64,000 bases of DNA from Diadophis punctatus similis (GCA_023053685.1 JALIGW010000001.1:69903740-69967739); one strand, 5' to 3'; counted from the stretch's first letter, positions 38,010-49,695 are shown. Numbers and translations are program-made. Notes: generated by a model from the sequence alone, not told the origin.

Positions 38010-38770
38010 TAGAAAATACAAACTTGGAGGAAACGAACTTGTAGACGACCTCACTCTGTCAAAGACCTTGGAGTACTCATATCCAACGACCTAAGTGCTA
38101 GAGCCCACTGTAACAACATTGCCAAAAAGGCTCTGAGAGTTGTTAACCTAATCTTACGTAGCTTCTTCTCTGGCAATATTACGCTGCTAACCAGAGCATA
38201 CAAAACATTTGTTAGACCAATTCAAGAATACAGTTCACCTGTCTGGAACCCACACTGCATATCAGAACATTAATACAATCGAGAGAGTCCAGAAATATTT
38301 CACTAGAAGAGTCCTCCACTCCTCTGCTTGCAATAAAATACCTTATTCCATCAGACTTGAAATATTGGGATTAGACAATTTACAACTATGCCGCCTCCGA
38401 TCTGATCTAAATGTAGTTCATAAAATCATATATGAAAAAGTCCTTCCTGTCAATGATTACTTCAGCTTCAACCGTAACAATACACGAGCACATAATAGAT
38501 TCAAACTTAATGTAAACCGCTCCAGACTCGACTGCAGAAAATACAACTTCAGCAACAGAGTGATCAATGCCTGGAATGCACTACCTGATTCTGTGGTTTC
38601 TTCCCCCAACCCCCAAAACTTTAATCTTAGACTGTCTACAGTAGACCTCTCCCCATTTCTAAGAGGCCTGTAAGGGGTGTGCATAAGCCTACCGTCCCTG
38701 TCCTACTGTCCTATTGTCCTCTTTTATCTGTACTTTTCACTTATGTTTATACAAACAACTACTATTGTAT
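38010..38770 (+). mobile_element. CR1/L3-like LINE 3' part, first segment
   Basis: Reads VKDLGVLISNDLSARAHC, NNIAKKALRVVNLILRSFFS, TRAYKTFVRPIQEYSSPVWN, then FTRRVLHSSACNKIPYSIRL and NAWNALPDSVVSSPNPQN. A frame change near 38265 splits it. The 3' UTR is interrupted at about 38770 by a CR1 fragment and resumes at 39060. Confidence 0.88.
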
Positions 38771-39059
38771 AATAGTCAAACTATTCTCCAAAGCACCTGA
38801 AGGTAGAACAAGAAGCAATGGGTGGAAACTAAACAAGGAGAGAAGTAACTTAGAACTAAGAAGAAATTTCCTGACAGTTAGAACAATTAATCAGTGGAAC
38901 AGCCTGCCTCCAGAAGTTGTGAATGCTCCAACACTGGAAGTTTTTAAGAAGATGTTGGATAACCATTTGTCTGAAGTAGTGTAGGGTTTCCTGCCTAGGC
39001 AGGGGGTTGGACTAGAAGACCTCCAAGGTCCCTTCCAACTCTGTTGTTATTATTATTAT
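38771..39059 (+). mobile_element. CR1 LINE 3' fragment nested in another LINE
   Basis: KLFSKAPEGRTRSNGWKLNK, ERSNLELRRNFLTVRTINQW and NSLPPEVVNAPTLEVFKK, then the CR1 3' UTR (CAGGGGGTTGGACTAGAAGA) ending in a TTATTATTA repeat. It sits inside the 3' UTR of the surrounding LINE. Sites at the two edges share TACTAT, a possible target duplication. Confidence 0.87.
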
Positions 39060-39107
39060 TACTATCCTGTACATGTTTGACAAATAAATAAAATAAATAA
39101 ATAAACA
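39060..39107 (+). mobile_element. CR1/L3-like LINE tail, second segment
   Basis: CTATCCTGTACATGTTTGAC followed by AAATA repeats is the 3' end of the element begun at 38010, by comparison with 18800-18840. Confidence 0.82.
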
Positions 39108-39365
39108 AGCACCCAGATCCAAAATTTCTAACTACATTTTTAAAATGTTTGTATTTTTTAAATTGTTTTATATCTTTACAAAACTGTATCAAAAATTTCT
39201 ACTGAAGAATATCAGTCCATTTGTTCATCAACAAACTGAAGTCTTTCAATAAGTCAGTGTTCCCCAAAATGCAAGATAACAAATGAAAAGCAAAATCATA
39301 GAAACATGCCAGGAAGTGAAACAAGCATTTTAAAAAACTGAGCTGAAGGAATTTGTGGAAAAATA

Positions 39366-40684
39366 CAGATAGTCCTTGATTAACAACAATAATTGGGACT
39401 GGAACATCATGTGATCACATTCCTTAGCAATGGCACACCCCATTGCCATCATTAAGCAATGATCATAGGTGGTTAAGTGAGGACCTCCTTGCAATTCCTG
39501 CTAGCTCCCAACGAGCAAAGTCAGTGGAGAAGCCAACAGGAAGCCGCAAGTCCCAGGTGGCTTACAAGCAGACTGATGGGTGAGTAAGTGATTGCTTCAA
39601 GTTAGTGTTTGTTTATTTGTTTGTTTTGTCAAGTATATGTTGGTAATATACATAGATAAAACATTGTTTGTATACATAAGATGGGTACTGATAAGCGGGA
39701 ACATTAGGACAGGGACGGTAGGCACGCTGGTGCACTTATGCACGCCCCTTACTGACCTCTTAGGAATCGGGTGAGGTCATCAGTGGACAGTCTAAGGGTA
39801 AAGTTTTGGGGGTTTGGTGACGAAACCACAGAGTCAGGTAGTGAGTTCCAGGCATTTACCACTCTGTTGCTAAAGTCGTATTTTCTACAGTCAAGTTTGG
39901 AGCGGTTCACTTTGAGTTTGTATCTGTTATGTGCTCGTGTATTGTTGTGGTTGAAGCTGAAGTAGTCATTGACAGGAAGGACGTTGTAGCAGATAATTTT
40001 ATGAGTTATGCTTAGGTCGTGCCGAATGCGACGTAGTTCTAAGCTTTCTAAGCCCAGGATTTCAAGTCTGGTTGCGTAAGGTATTCTGTTGCGAGTAGAG
40101 GAGTGGAGGACTCTTCTTGTAAAGTATCTCTGGACACTTTCTAATGTATTTATGTCTGATATGCGGTGTGGGTTCGATATGCAGTGTGGGTAAAAGGCTG
40201 CTACAGCAATGCCAGGGTGGCTGCTGCCGGGGGTGAGAGGACATGCAAGCAGCAACTATGGTGCCACAGAAGCACAGCTGGGCCAGAGGTGGGTGCTACT
40301 GGGGGCAGGAGGACATGCAAGCATAAGGAAGGTTGTACACAACTCCAAAAGGACCACATGCAGTCATGGAAACAAGGCTACATGGTCAGCAGCTGCCTTA
40401 TGAAGAGACAGGCCAGGCACATGTTGTCAGCCACAGGAGGAAGAAGTTGATAGAAAGCTGGAAACAGATGGAAAAGATGATAGAGAGATAGAGTACAGGG
40501 TGGCAGGGTAGCAGAATGACCAAAAGGGCAGAGGTAGGAGAAAGATTGGGTGGGGAGAAGTTGAAGTGCACCTTGCAGTTGTATATGTGGAGAGTAAGGA
40601 TCACATGATGTCATGCTTTACGGAAATGTTGCTTAGTGATGGAAATTTCAGTCCTAATTACCATAATTAACCAAGGACCACCTG
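39366..40684. mobile_element. TA-family inverted-repeat element interrupted by a LINE
   Basis: Left end TA|CAGATAGTCCTTGATTAAC; right end CAAGGACCACCTG near 40684. Both sides carry family-like sequence (CATCATGTGATC, AGCAATG). The centre is occupied by a minus-strand LINE (39603-40200) and by an unrelated segment (40200-40600) with GGACATGCAAGCA repeated. Outer boundaries are reasonable; the right TA has become TG. Confidence 0.6.
39603..40200 (-). mobile_element. CR1/L3-like LINE 3' part, minus strand
   Basis: The minus-strand frame reads DINTLESVQRYFTRRVLHSS, IPYATRLEILGLESLELRRI, YNVLPVNDYFSFNHNNTRAH and NAWNSLPDSVVSSPNPQNF. The 3' UTR has CTACCGTCCCTGTCCTAATG and a TGACAAAACAAAC tail. 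The 3' end is intact and the RT core is missing. Confidence 0.88.
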
Positions 40685-41475
40685 TGTTTTGTTCACAAAA
40701 TAAATGAAGCAAGCCCAAAATGTTGATATCATTTGATCATTCAGACTTACTTTATGTATCAGCATGAAGCTCTGGTAAGATTCTCTGCCAAAAATCTGCA
40801 AAAAATAGGAAAATCATAAAGGATAAATACTTTTTCAATAGAAATGTAAGCTCGTTATTACTTGATTAAATATTTTGTTCTTAGTTGTGAGTACATAATA
40901 TTGCTGGAGTCAAGAGACAAAATTATCCAAAATTATGCCAGAAGAATTTAGGTAAACAGGTGGAAAACTAGACCCCAGCCAAAAACAGGTGGAACAAAGC
41001 AGAGGAAAGACTGCATTGTAAAAAGGTCAATGAAAGTCAGTCAGAATCTAGTAGTGTGTTATGTATATATTCCACATCTTTTTAGGAATGCTTGCAGATA
41101 ACCCAGGGTGTACTAGCTAAGTAAAACCAATTGGCAAGCCTTTGTTGCTGGTGAAAGAATAAGATTTCTATCTAAGTGAACTTCAGTAACAATTGTTTGA
41201 TTAATTACTACATCTGGGCTACAAAAATCTGAATGATCAAGATGGCAACAGGAATCTGAGCTTTTCTGCATTTTCTTCACTGTTCATTTAGTGTTTGTTG
41301 GATTATTTTTGTCCAAATGTGGTTATCATAGGTTACAAAGAAATAATATTTGCAAATATCAGTATTGGTATTTGTGAGAATGAGACATTAGATTACCATA
41401 CTATAGAGTAGCAAAATTAGTTGTTTAGATATTGTTTATTTCAGGTCTTAAAAATCTCTTTAAATACCAATAATG

Positions 41476-42015
41476 CAGTGGTTCCCAACCTTTTTGTGAT
41501 CGAGTACCACTTGGAGGTCCCGTACAGTCGCCACGTACCACCTGGTTCCAGAGAAACTAAATTTGATCAGATATCACTTTATTTCCATAATTGTACCCTT
41601 CAGGGGTGGGTTCCTACCGGTGCGGTCTTGCCTGTTCGTCGCCGCCGAGCTGAAGAAGCTGGCGGCGTTTGTGGCGCGGGGCTTCCCCCGCCCGCTTTCC
41701 CGGGACGCCGGGACGCCACCATTTGCGTTCTTTTGCCCTCTGCGCAAGCACAGGTAGGAACCCACCACTGGTACCGTTCCTTTTTTGGCCCCGCGCATCC
41801 AGCAACTGGATTCTTGGGCCGCTGGGACCAGGTGGGTAGCGTGTGGCAACAGTTGCAAATCGTTGCCAGATTATCTTGTGTTAGGCAGTAAACATTTTTG
41901 TGAAGTAAAAAATAACTAACTAAAAATCGTTCATGACCCCGAAAGTGTTCGCGTACCACCTGGAAGGCCCTCGCGTACCACTAGTGGTACACGTACCACA
42001 GGTTGGGAACCACTG
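41476..42015. mobile_element. hAT-like element, 'GGTTCCCAACC' family, host of a nested MITE
   Basis: Ends CAGTGGTTCCCAACC / GGTTGGGAACCACTG are a perfect 15-bp inverted pair, with perfect duplication CAATAATG at 41468-41475 and 42016-42023. The interior has repeated GTACCAC(C/T) motifs. A second element sits inside at 41601-41770. Confidence 0.95.
41601..41770. mobile_element. hAT-like MITE, 'GGTGGGTTCC' family, nested and one-armed
   Basis: Ends CAGGGGTGGGTTCCTACCGG and GTAGGAACCCACCACTG, with duplication GTACCCTT / GTACCGTT (7 of 8) at 41593-41600 and 41771-41778. It corresponds to the left arm of the 62315-62625 palindrome with most of the right arm lost. Confidence 0.9.
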
Positions 42016-42111
42016 CAATAATGAGAGTAATTTTAAAAGGATTATTGATAGGTTACTTCCATGGTGATTAGGAAAACATTTTGCATATAAAGGAAGATAT
42101 CTTCACAATTA

Positions 42112-42807
42112 CCGTATTTTTCGGAGTATAAGATGCACCAGAGTATAAGACACACCTAGATTTTAAAGGAGGAAAACAAGGAAAAAAGTATTCTGAACCA
42201 AATGGTGTAGTAATATATTATTTAATAAAATACCAGTGTAGCAGAATACTTTTTACAACCATGTATACTTTTTACAACCATGTACACTTTTTACAACCAT
42301 GTATACTTTTTACAAACTTCAAACTTGACAGTTTTAAGACTAGTGGACTTCAACTCCCAGAATTCCTCCTCCAGTCATGCTAGATGGGGTAATTAGAAGG
42401 CAAAAACACTCCAGTTTTTGCAAAAAAGGGCCTGTTTTTCGCTCATTTTTTTTCAAAAACAGGGCATGCAGAGGGTTTGGGAAGCCTGCAGAGCACTCCT
42501 AGGGGGTGGGAGGGAGGCAAAAACGCCCCAATTTTTGCAAAAAACCGGCCCATTTTTCACTCTCTTTTTTTTGCAAAAACAGGGCATGCAGAGGGTTTGG
42601 GAAGCCTGCAGAGCACTCCTAGGGGGTGGGGGAAGGCAAAAACGCCCCCATTTTTGCAAAACAAAAGGCCTGTTTTTTGCAAAAATGGGATGCGGGGGCG
42701 GGGCTTCTGGAGGCCAAAAATGGCTGTATTCGGTGTATAAGATGCACCAACATTTCCACCCTCTTTTTGGGGGCAAAAAGGTGCGTCTTATATTCCGAAA
42801 AATACGG
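42112..42807. mobile_element. TA-flanked element with CCGTATTTTTCGG ends (696 bp)
   Basis: CCGTATTTTTCGGAGTATAA at the left and a matching inverted end ATTCCGAAAAATACGG, flanked by TA (42110-42111, 42808-42809). The cargo contains four 20-bp ACTTTTTACAACCATGTATA-type repeats (42246-42315) and a long unit with CAGGGCATGCAGAGGGTTTG repeated in tandem. Shares cargo, inverted, with 49696-50491. Confidence 0.9.
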
Positions 42808-43991
42808 TACTTTCTTCTTTTTTAAATTTTTTTTTAAAAAACAGGAACATGTGTACTTTCAAACTCAGTTTGAAACAAAGTAACAGGATAAAGTCAGTTA
42901 GAAAGCAGGGCCACTAAAATTAGAAAATACGAATGCAGTAAAACCATATTCTAAAACCAGATTTAATACTCATTGCTATATTGCCGCAGAATTTGAATTT
43001 TAGTCACTGTTAATATCCTGTCTAGACAGTAATAGTTTATGACAATTTAGACTTTTTTTAGTATTTTATTTCAATTCTTCCTCCATTTATAATTTTCATA
43101 GGAGCAGAAGGTAAAGCAGACTTAAGGCATTAAAGAATTTTGTTCATACTGCAGATTATGACTGCTTTCAAAGACATTAGAAGCCACAGGTTTTTTTTGA
43201 GAGCAGTTGTTATAATGGAAGCATTTATCAGTTCAGCATTCATTGAACACACTGATTAATGATATCTAAGAATCTTACACAAAAGGACTTTATGTAACAG
43301 GTTTTTTAGGCTTCTAAACTATGGTTATAATGTTTTCAATAAGAGCTGATAATTCTGACCTGTTCTCTTAACATGAGTTATTTGCCCTACTCAGATTAAT
43401 AACGTCACCTGTGGATAAAGCTCATCTAAATTGAAGGGCTAGAGCAGTGACTGATGAGTAGGGAAAACTCTGTCACCCTACCCAGAAGAAAATATTGCTG
43501 CGAGGGTCATTAGGGGGGAGCATCTTGGGAAAATTTTTGCTTGATTTATAAACAAAGTAAATTTGCCTTCCCCATCAAAGAGAGGTTGGGAGTGCAGTTC
43601 CCAGAATTCCAGAAGTTTAATTCCCAGGGGTGCTAATTTGTAACAGGGTGAACTAGACATCATAGCTGTCAGCAACTGAAAACATGAGCTATGCACCTCT
43701 TCTTTTCTTCAGTAACATTGATTATGCAAAACATAGAGTGAATAATGGATTTATGGAGTTCCCTCCTGGGGAAACGGTAGGTAAATCTTATTCTGTCCAG
43801 TTTGGCAAAACAGCTTAAGACATGGTGGTTCACATAAAACAATTGCAATATGAACTTGCTCTAGGACGGTACTGCTGTAAAATTAGTGACCATATTAATG
43901 TAATGTACCTCTGACATAATTGCTTTATTGTTATGTAACTAAATGCTGTCTTGTTAATGTTTTCTTATTTTGTGTTGTTTTAGCTTTGCTG

Positions 43992-44675
43992 CAGTGATGG
44001 GTTCCTACCAGTGCGGTCCACTCTATAGCACAGGTAGTGGCCCGCTGGTGACGTCACAGTACCGGTGCGGTCGGTTGCTGGTGCCTGGGCGCCGCCATTT
44101 TTAAAAAAATTAATTTTTTTAAAAAAATTTCTTCTGCGCATGCCCAGAAGCCGAGCTTCCGGCACTGTGCATGCACTGCCTTCCTACCCCACAGTGAGTC
44201 CAAGCAGGGGAGGATGGCTGAGGGAGCGCATGAGACACTGAAAGAATGGGTGGCAGGAGCTATCTCCATTCCTCCCCTTCAGCAGTCCAAGAAGCCACGA
44301 ACGCGCGGTGATGATCCTGTACTTATATACTGTTCTTTTAACAGTCCTCAATATTTTCGTCTAAGGAATCCATGACTGAAACCAAAAATGCTGTATGAGA
44401 CTTGCTTGTCTTTTAACTATAGCATTTTCTGCATATAAAGGTTGCTGTGTTGCCATGGTGTAACACGCACTTTGTATGCAAAGCTTGTAAGGTATAAAAT
44501 AGCAAAAATAGTAGTAACATCTCTCTGAAATAACTAATATATGACCGGCAAGCCACGCCCACCCGGTCAGATGGCCGACAAGCCATGCCCACCCGGTCAC
44601 ATGGCTGGCAAGCCACACCCACAAAATAAGCCACGCCCACAGAGTGGTAGTAAAAAAATTAGGATCCCGTCCCTG
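43992..44675. mobile_element. hAT-like element, 'GGTGGGTTCC' family (684 bp)
   Basis: Left end CAGTGATGGGTTCCTACC; the right end GGATCCCGTCCCTG has drifted. Perfect duplication CTTTGCTG at 43984-43991 and 44676-44683. It is in inverse orientation to 6687-7323 and shares CGCATGCCCAGAAGC and CCACGCCCAC blocks. A segment at about 44310-44540 without a match there may be an insertion. Confidence 0.9.
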
Positions 44676-45242
44676 CTTTGCTGGGCTTTTATCATATTGT
44701 ATTGCTTTAGCAGCACATTAACAATTGTTTTTACTATATTTTTCTTCTGTGTAATGATTTGGCTTCACTGGGAATAACAGCAGTATACAAATAAAATTAT
44801 TAAATGATTATTATATTCTAAATTTAATACTTGGATTTGAGTAGCATATACTTTTACTAAATTATTATTGTGGTTGTTATTGTTGTTATTGTTATTATGT
44901 TACCCCATTCTAAAAGCGTTTAAACTTTTACTAACTAACTTTACTAACAATCCACCCATCTCATTTCATTTACAAGCATCCTCACCAAGTGAGAACAATT
45001 CAGTTAGCAATTCCAATTAAGTTGGCTTTTCCTTATCAGGATGCCCTGGTATGTAGGGCAAGATTAGAGTCAAATGAACCCCCTCCCATAGATCTGCCAT
45101 GAGATTTCCAGAAACTTGAAGTAATAGCTCCCTAGGCAGGAAATGGAGTCCTTGGGGGAAGGGGGAAAAGATTTATAGAGGAAACTGCAGAAGCCTTCAT
45201 GAGTTAGACTGGACATCTTACAGCCTGATGGTTCATTTTATA

Positions 45243-45963
45243 CAGGTGGTCCTCAATTTACAACCATTTGTTTAGTGGTTATTTGTAGTTACAGTGGCAC
45301 TGAAAAATTGACTTCTGGCCTGTTTTCACACTTACAACCGTTGCAGCAGAGGTGGGTTCCTGCCAGACCTGCCCGGTACGCAGCTCCGGTAGGGAGTGGC
45401 AGATTTCGCAACTGCTCCGGAGCCCTCTCTGCTGGTCCACCCGGCGCGTTGCCATTTTTTTCCAATGATTTTCAGGCGATTTTGCTTCTGCGCATTCGCG
45501 GAAGCAAAATTGCGCAGAAATCTCTCTCACGCGCGCATCCCCTCGCAAGATTTTGGTGCCATTTTGCTTCCGCGCATGCGCAAAAGCAAAATCGTGCAAG
45601 GGGGCGCGCATGCGTAGCGAGTGCGTGCACCCCCAAAGCATGGCTCCGGCAGCGAGGTAAGTGAGCAACCCGCCCCTGCATTGCAGCATCCCCATGGTCA
45701 CATGATCAAAATTCAGATGCTTGGCAACTGGCATGTGTTTATGAGTTGCATTGTCCCATGGTCATGTGATCACCTTTTGCGACCTTCTGACTAGCAAAGT
45801 CAGTGGGGAAGCCAGATTCATGTGACTAACTTAACAACTGCAGTGATTCACTTAACAACTGTGGCAAGAAAGGTTGTAAAATGGGGCGAAACTCACTTAA
45901 CAAACATCTCACTTACTAACATAAATTTTGGGCTCAGTTTTGACTGTAATGGAGGGCTACCTC
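45243..45963. mobile_element. TA-family inverted-repeat element interrupted by a hAT MITE
   Basis: TA|CAGGTGGTCCTCAATTTAC at the left; right side with TTGTAAAATGGGGCGAAAC, CACTTAACAAACATCTCACT and AATTTTGGGCTCAG, ending near GGGCTACCTCTC. A hAT-like element (45357-45678) splits it at CAACCGTTGCAG / CATTGCAGCATCC. Confidence 0.8.
45357..45678. mobile_element. hAT-like element, 'GGTGGGTTCC' family (322 bp), nested
   Basis: Starts CAGAGGTGGGTTCCTGCC and ends GCAACCCGCCCCTG, with duplication CGTTGCAG / CATTGCAG (7 of 8; a CpG-type change) at 45349-45356 and 45679-45686. Contains an NRF1-like CGCGCATGCGCA (45571-45582). Confidence 0.9.
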
Positions 45964-47475
45964 TCTACATAAGCAAGGTATTTTCATACAGTCATTTTTT
46001 GAATCGGCTCAATGCAGATGTTCACCAAACTATTTGCATCTCTTTTTCCAAAACGAATCAATACTGGGCAAAGTAGTAGATGCACGCATCAAAAAAGAAA
46101 AGCCTGCTTCTCATTCTAATTCTCATGTTTGCTCATGTTAAACTAGTTTACATATACTTGTTTAATTGCCTCCAGGTAAGAGACTCTATTTGAGACCCCA
46201 CCCCCAGGCAAAAGCTGAGATCGAGTTGATGTGATGACGATGAAATCTGTTGAAAATCTACATTTTTTCTGTGATTCTTTTTTTTTTTACAAAATAATCA
46301 GATTTCCTACACCCACAAGAAACTGCAATTCGATTTTTGATTTGGAATAGCCGTTCGTTTGTTACATTTCTTTGTGAAGGTTCTTTGATTAAGGATCAGG
46401 CAGTGAAATGTTCAGATAACTAAAAGATAGCACAAAAGTTCTAAAAGAGCTTACTCTGCCCTTCATTACATAGTGGAAGGTTGTGTGAAAAAAACAATTG
46501 TTAATGAAAAAGTTCAGACTGTGAGCTAAACCTTCCGGTTACATTTCTGTTATTAATCAGATGACTGATCCCTTTCCAGAATTTTCCAGAAAATGCATTA
46601 GTTGCTATAGAAATCTAGCATATTAGAAGTATTCCTACATAATTTCTATTTCTGGTTAAATAAATCTGTGCGGTATGATTCAGCCCTGCAGTTTGTTTTC
46701 TACTTTGCCACGTTATGTGTGAAGTTTCAGATTAAATTTATGAAAGACTATCTCTGAGCAGAGACTAAACATTTAATCAGATTTACTTTGTCAAGCACCT
46801 GCACACAGTGAGTAGAACAGCAGGGCAGCTACTATGCAGGGACAAAAAAAAAAGATCTGGAAACAGAAGATTAAACTAAGAGTGAAATGGTAGCCAGAAG
46901 AGATACGAGAGGAAGAAAAGAAAAGGGATTTTTAAAAAGAGGAGATGGGGAGAGAAAGAATGAAAAAGAATTTTACACTCAGAAAGACCACTTGAAAGGA
47001 AAAAAAAGATTATAAGAAATCAACAAACTGCAGTAGGAAAAGCTGCCTTCTAAGGTTCTTAAATTTGGTTTTAATTTAGTTGGATCAACAGTAAACAGCC
47101 TTCTAGTTTATGTAGAGCAAACAATACCAAATGGCTCAGGAAAATAGTGATATCTTTTTTGGCTTTCTCCCGTATGCTTCAGCTACACAGCGTTAAAAAT
47201 CCATTAGAAGGTCTCTGATATCTGTATTTGACTCACAATGAACCATCTGAACTTCTTGTCCAATGGAAGCTTCTGTGTTTCTGTAAAAACAGAGCAACAG
47301 TTATTGTATCTCTTCCAATCCAGAGTGCTCAGAGTGAATTCAGAGTCCAGCGTGACGATGTAGCATTGTTAAAAGCTCTGTGCTATGCTGCTCAGTGAAG
47401 GTCCATTAGTTGGTACTAAAAGTATCCATTAACTGAATATTATGTGGAAGATAAGAGGTCATGTAGTTATAATAA

Positions 47476-47905
47476 TCTATATATATAAACGCCAAATACC
47501 ACTCACTCATCACGAATCTCCAGAACTGTAAAGCCTACAAACTTGAAACTTGGCACGTATGTTCCTCTTGGCTTCTAGGTGCTCCCTAAGAAAGGATTTT
47601 TTTGAAATGACCATCAGATCATTAGTATTTCTTATACAGTATTATATTAACACGCTTTGATGCTAAGGAGTTAGATGTTCTACTCCCCCTCCCCACCTGA
47701 AAAGAACTCTGTTTCAACTGCCAGTTGCCTTATATTAACACGTTCTGATGCTAAGGAGTTACACATTCTACATAAATTTTCAAGCTTTAAGTGTCAATGT
47801 ATCAAGCCCAATCCGTAACTACTCATTAATTTTCAAGCTTTAACGGTCAATTTATCAAGCCCAATCACATAATTTCGTAGCGAAGCATGGGTATCCAGCT
47901 ACTAG
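47476..47905 (+). mobile_element. Helitron-like non-autonomous element
   Basis: Begins TCTATATATATAAACGCC and ends GCGAAGCATGGGTATCCAGC then TACTAG. It is inserted between A (47475) and T (47906) without target duplication. TC at the start, CTAG at the end and an A/T target are the three classical Helitron marks. The usual 3' hairpin is only weakly preserved (TAGCGAAGCATGGGTA). Inside, CACG(C/T)T(T/C)(T/C)GATGCTAAGGAG and TTTTCAAGCTTTAA segments are each repeated. Confidence 0.8.
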
Positions 47906-48157
47906 TAGTGTAATAAAAGTAAAAAGTGTCCATTAAAAAGTTGGACTGTAAAAATGTAGGTATTTTGATAAGAATGTATTGGTCACTTACCTAGATGCAT
48001 TATTTAATCAAGATACACAATATATAAGTATCCAATAATTACTATGTAAATGTATAATTCTTGATGATATCTAAACAACAACAACTCTATTTTATTTATT
48101 TTTGAATTCCTGTAGGGTTTGTATATGCCCTGCGGAGCAGACCTAGTGGACAAATTA

Positions 48158-48544
48158 CAGTTAGTCCTTGACTTACAGTCACAATTGAGCCCAAAATTTA
48201 TGTGACATTGGTCAAGTGAGTTTTGCCCTGTTTTATGACCTTTTTTGCCACAGTTGTTAAATGAATCACTGCAAGTGTTAAGTTAGTAAGAAGGTTGTTA
48301 AGTGAATCTGGCTTCCTCATTGACTTTGCTTTTCAGAGGGTCACAAAAGCTGATCATATGAGCCCAGGATGCTGCAACGTCATAAATATGAACCAGTTGC
48401 CAAGCATCTGGATTTTGATCACATGACCTTGGGGGATGCTGCAATGGTTGTAAGTGTGAAAATCGGTCATAGGTTACTTTTTTTCAGTGCCATTGTAACT
48501 TTGAACAGTCACTAAACAAACTGTTGTAAGTCAAGGACTACCTG
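48158..48544. mobile_element. TA-flanked inverted-repeat element, 'TAGTCCTTGACTTA' family (387 bp)
   Basis: Ends CAGTTAGTCCTTGACTTACA / TGTAAGTCAAGGACTACCTG, flanked by TA at 48156-48157 and 48545-48546. This is the clearest copy of the family. The interior repeats GTTAA(G/A)TGAATC. No transposase. Confidence 0.88.
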
Positions 48545-48767
48545 TATAAGATTTCAGGATGGAAAACCGCACGTTAGGGTCACCGCAGAAAATACAAACA
48601 CCATTCCTCATCACTTGTGCCTTGACTGGGATGTTTACTGGCTGATCTTTTATAAGAATCAAGATGTACAGTATGCATCTTGTTTCTCTTTTGGGTAATC
48701 ACCCAGTGTCAAAGGAAAGAGCACAACAATACCCCCAAATGACAAGTCAGCCAAAATGCAAAGCTTG

Positions 48768-49321
48768 ATAATAGAAGAAATAATAAAAGATCACATTGAT
48801 TGGAAGCCAGAAATTTTTTATTGGGAATTACATTGGCTAATTATGTGAATGAAATATATTATTTAATAATACATATAGTGACAGCTGCTAGAATAGTATA
48901 CGCAACAAAATGGAAACAAAATGACATACCAAATGATGAGGAAATTATAAGAAAATTTTTTGACTGCGCCGAGATGGATAAGATGATGAAAGAATTACAG
49001 GATAAGGAGGAATCAGAATATTATTTAACATGGAATAGATTTTATGAATGGTTAAAGAATAGGGATAATAAAGTATAAAATGTGTAAATACCAATTATTA
49101 AATTTATACAGATGTAAGTAATAAAACAAAATAGAACAGAAAACAAATATGTATATATAGAAGAGCATATAGTAATTATGGATATAGAAAAGAAGATAAA
49201 TATTTATAGTATATGTGTATTAAATTTGAGGATCTGATCTTCAACTGTGTTTAAGATAGGAACTAAGATTCCTAATATTACGTGTATGTATGTTATGTTT
49301 TTGTGTACAATAAAAAAAAAA
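48768..49321 (+). mobile_element. L1 LINE, severely 5'-truncated, with 16-bp target duplication
   Basis: The insert encodes the very end of L1 ORF2p: WKPEIF in one frame, then NFLLGITLANYVNE, HIVTAARIVYATKWKQN, FDCAEMDKMMKELQD and RFYEWLKN in another. A frameshift lies in the T-run near 48815. The 3' UTR ends in an A-run. The insert lies exactly between two copies of CAAAATGCAAAGCTTG (48752-48767 and 49322-49337), the hallmark of target-primed insertion. Confidence 0.93.
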
Positions 49322-49465
49322 CAAAATGCAAAGCTTGCAAGCATATGAAGTAATGAATATAGAACATCTTATTTCAAAACCCGCACCACAATAGACAAAA
49401 AGCAATTTTCCTGACTTTTGCTTTCAAGCAAATTATGTTATAGACATAGCTTGAGAGAACAGTAT

Positions 49466-49695
49466 TTGAGTATTTGAAAGGCTGTCACAAAGAAAAGGGA
49501 ATCAATTTATTTTTCAAACCACCAGAAGGCAAGACAAGGAACAATGGATGGGAACTAATCAAGGAGAGAAGCAACCTGGAATTAAGGAGAAATTTCCTAA
49601 CAGTGAGGACAATTAACCAGTGGAACAGCTGGCCTTCAGAAACTGTAGGTGTTTCATCACTGGAGGTTTTTAAGAAAAGACTGGACAGCCACCTA
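49466..49695 (+). mobile_element. CR1 LINE 3' part, first segment
   Basis: GCHKEKGINLFFKPPEGKTR, NNGWELIKERSNLELRRNFL and TVRTINQWNSW, then EVFKKRLDSHL. It is interrupted at a TA dinucleotide by the element 49696-50491 and resumes at 50492. Confidence 0.88.

Noticed and set aside
41421..41959. ORFs of 156 and 119 codons
   Set aside because: They span two nested non-coding MITEs and their flanks; no family match.
42418..42825. 135-codon ORF with KQGMQRVWEACRALLGGG twice
   Set aside because: The repeat reflects tandem cargo units of the 42112-42807 element.
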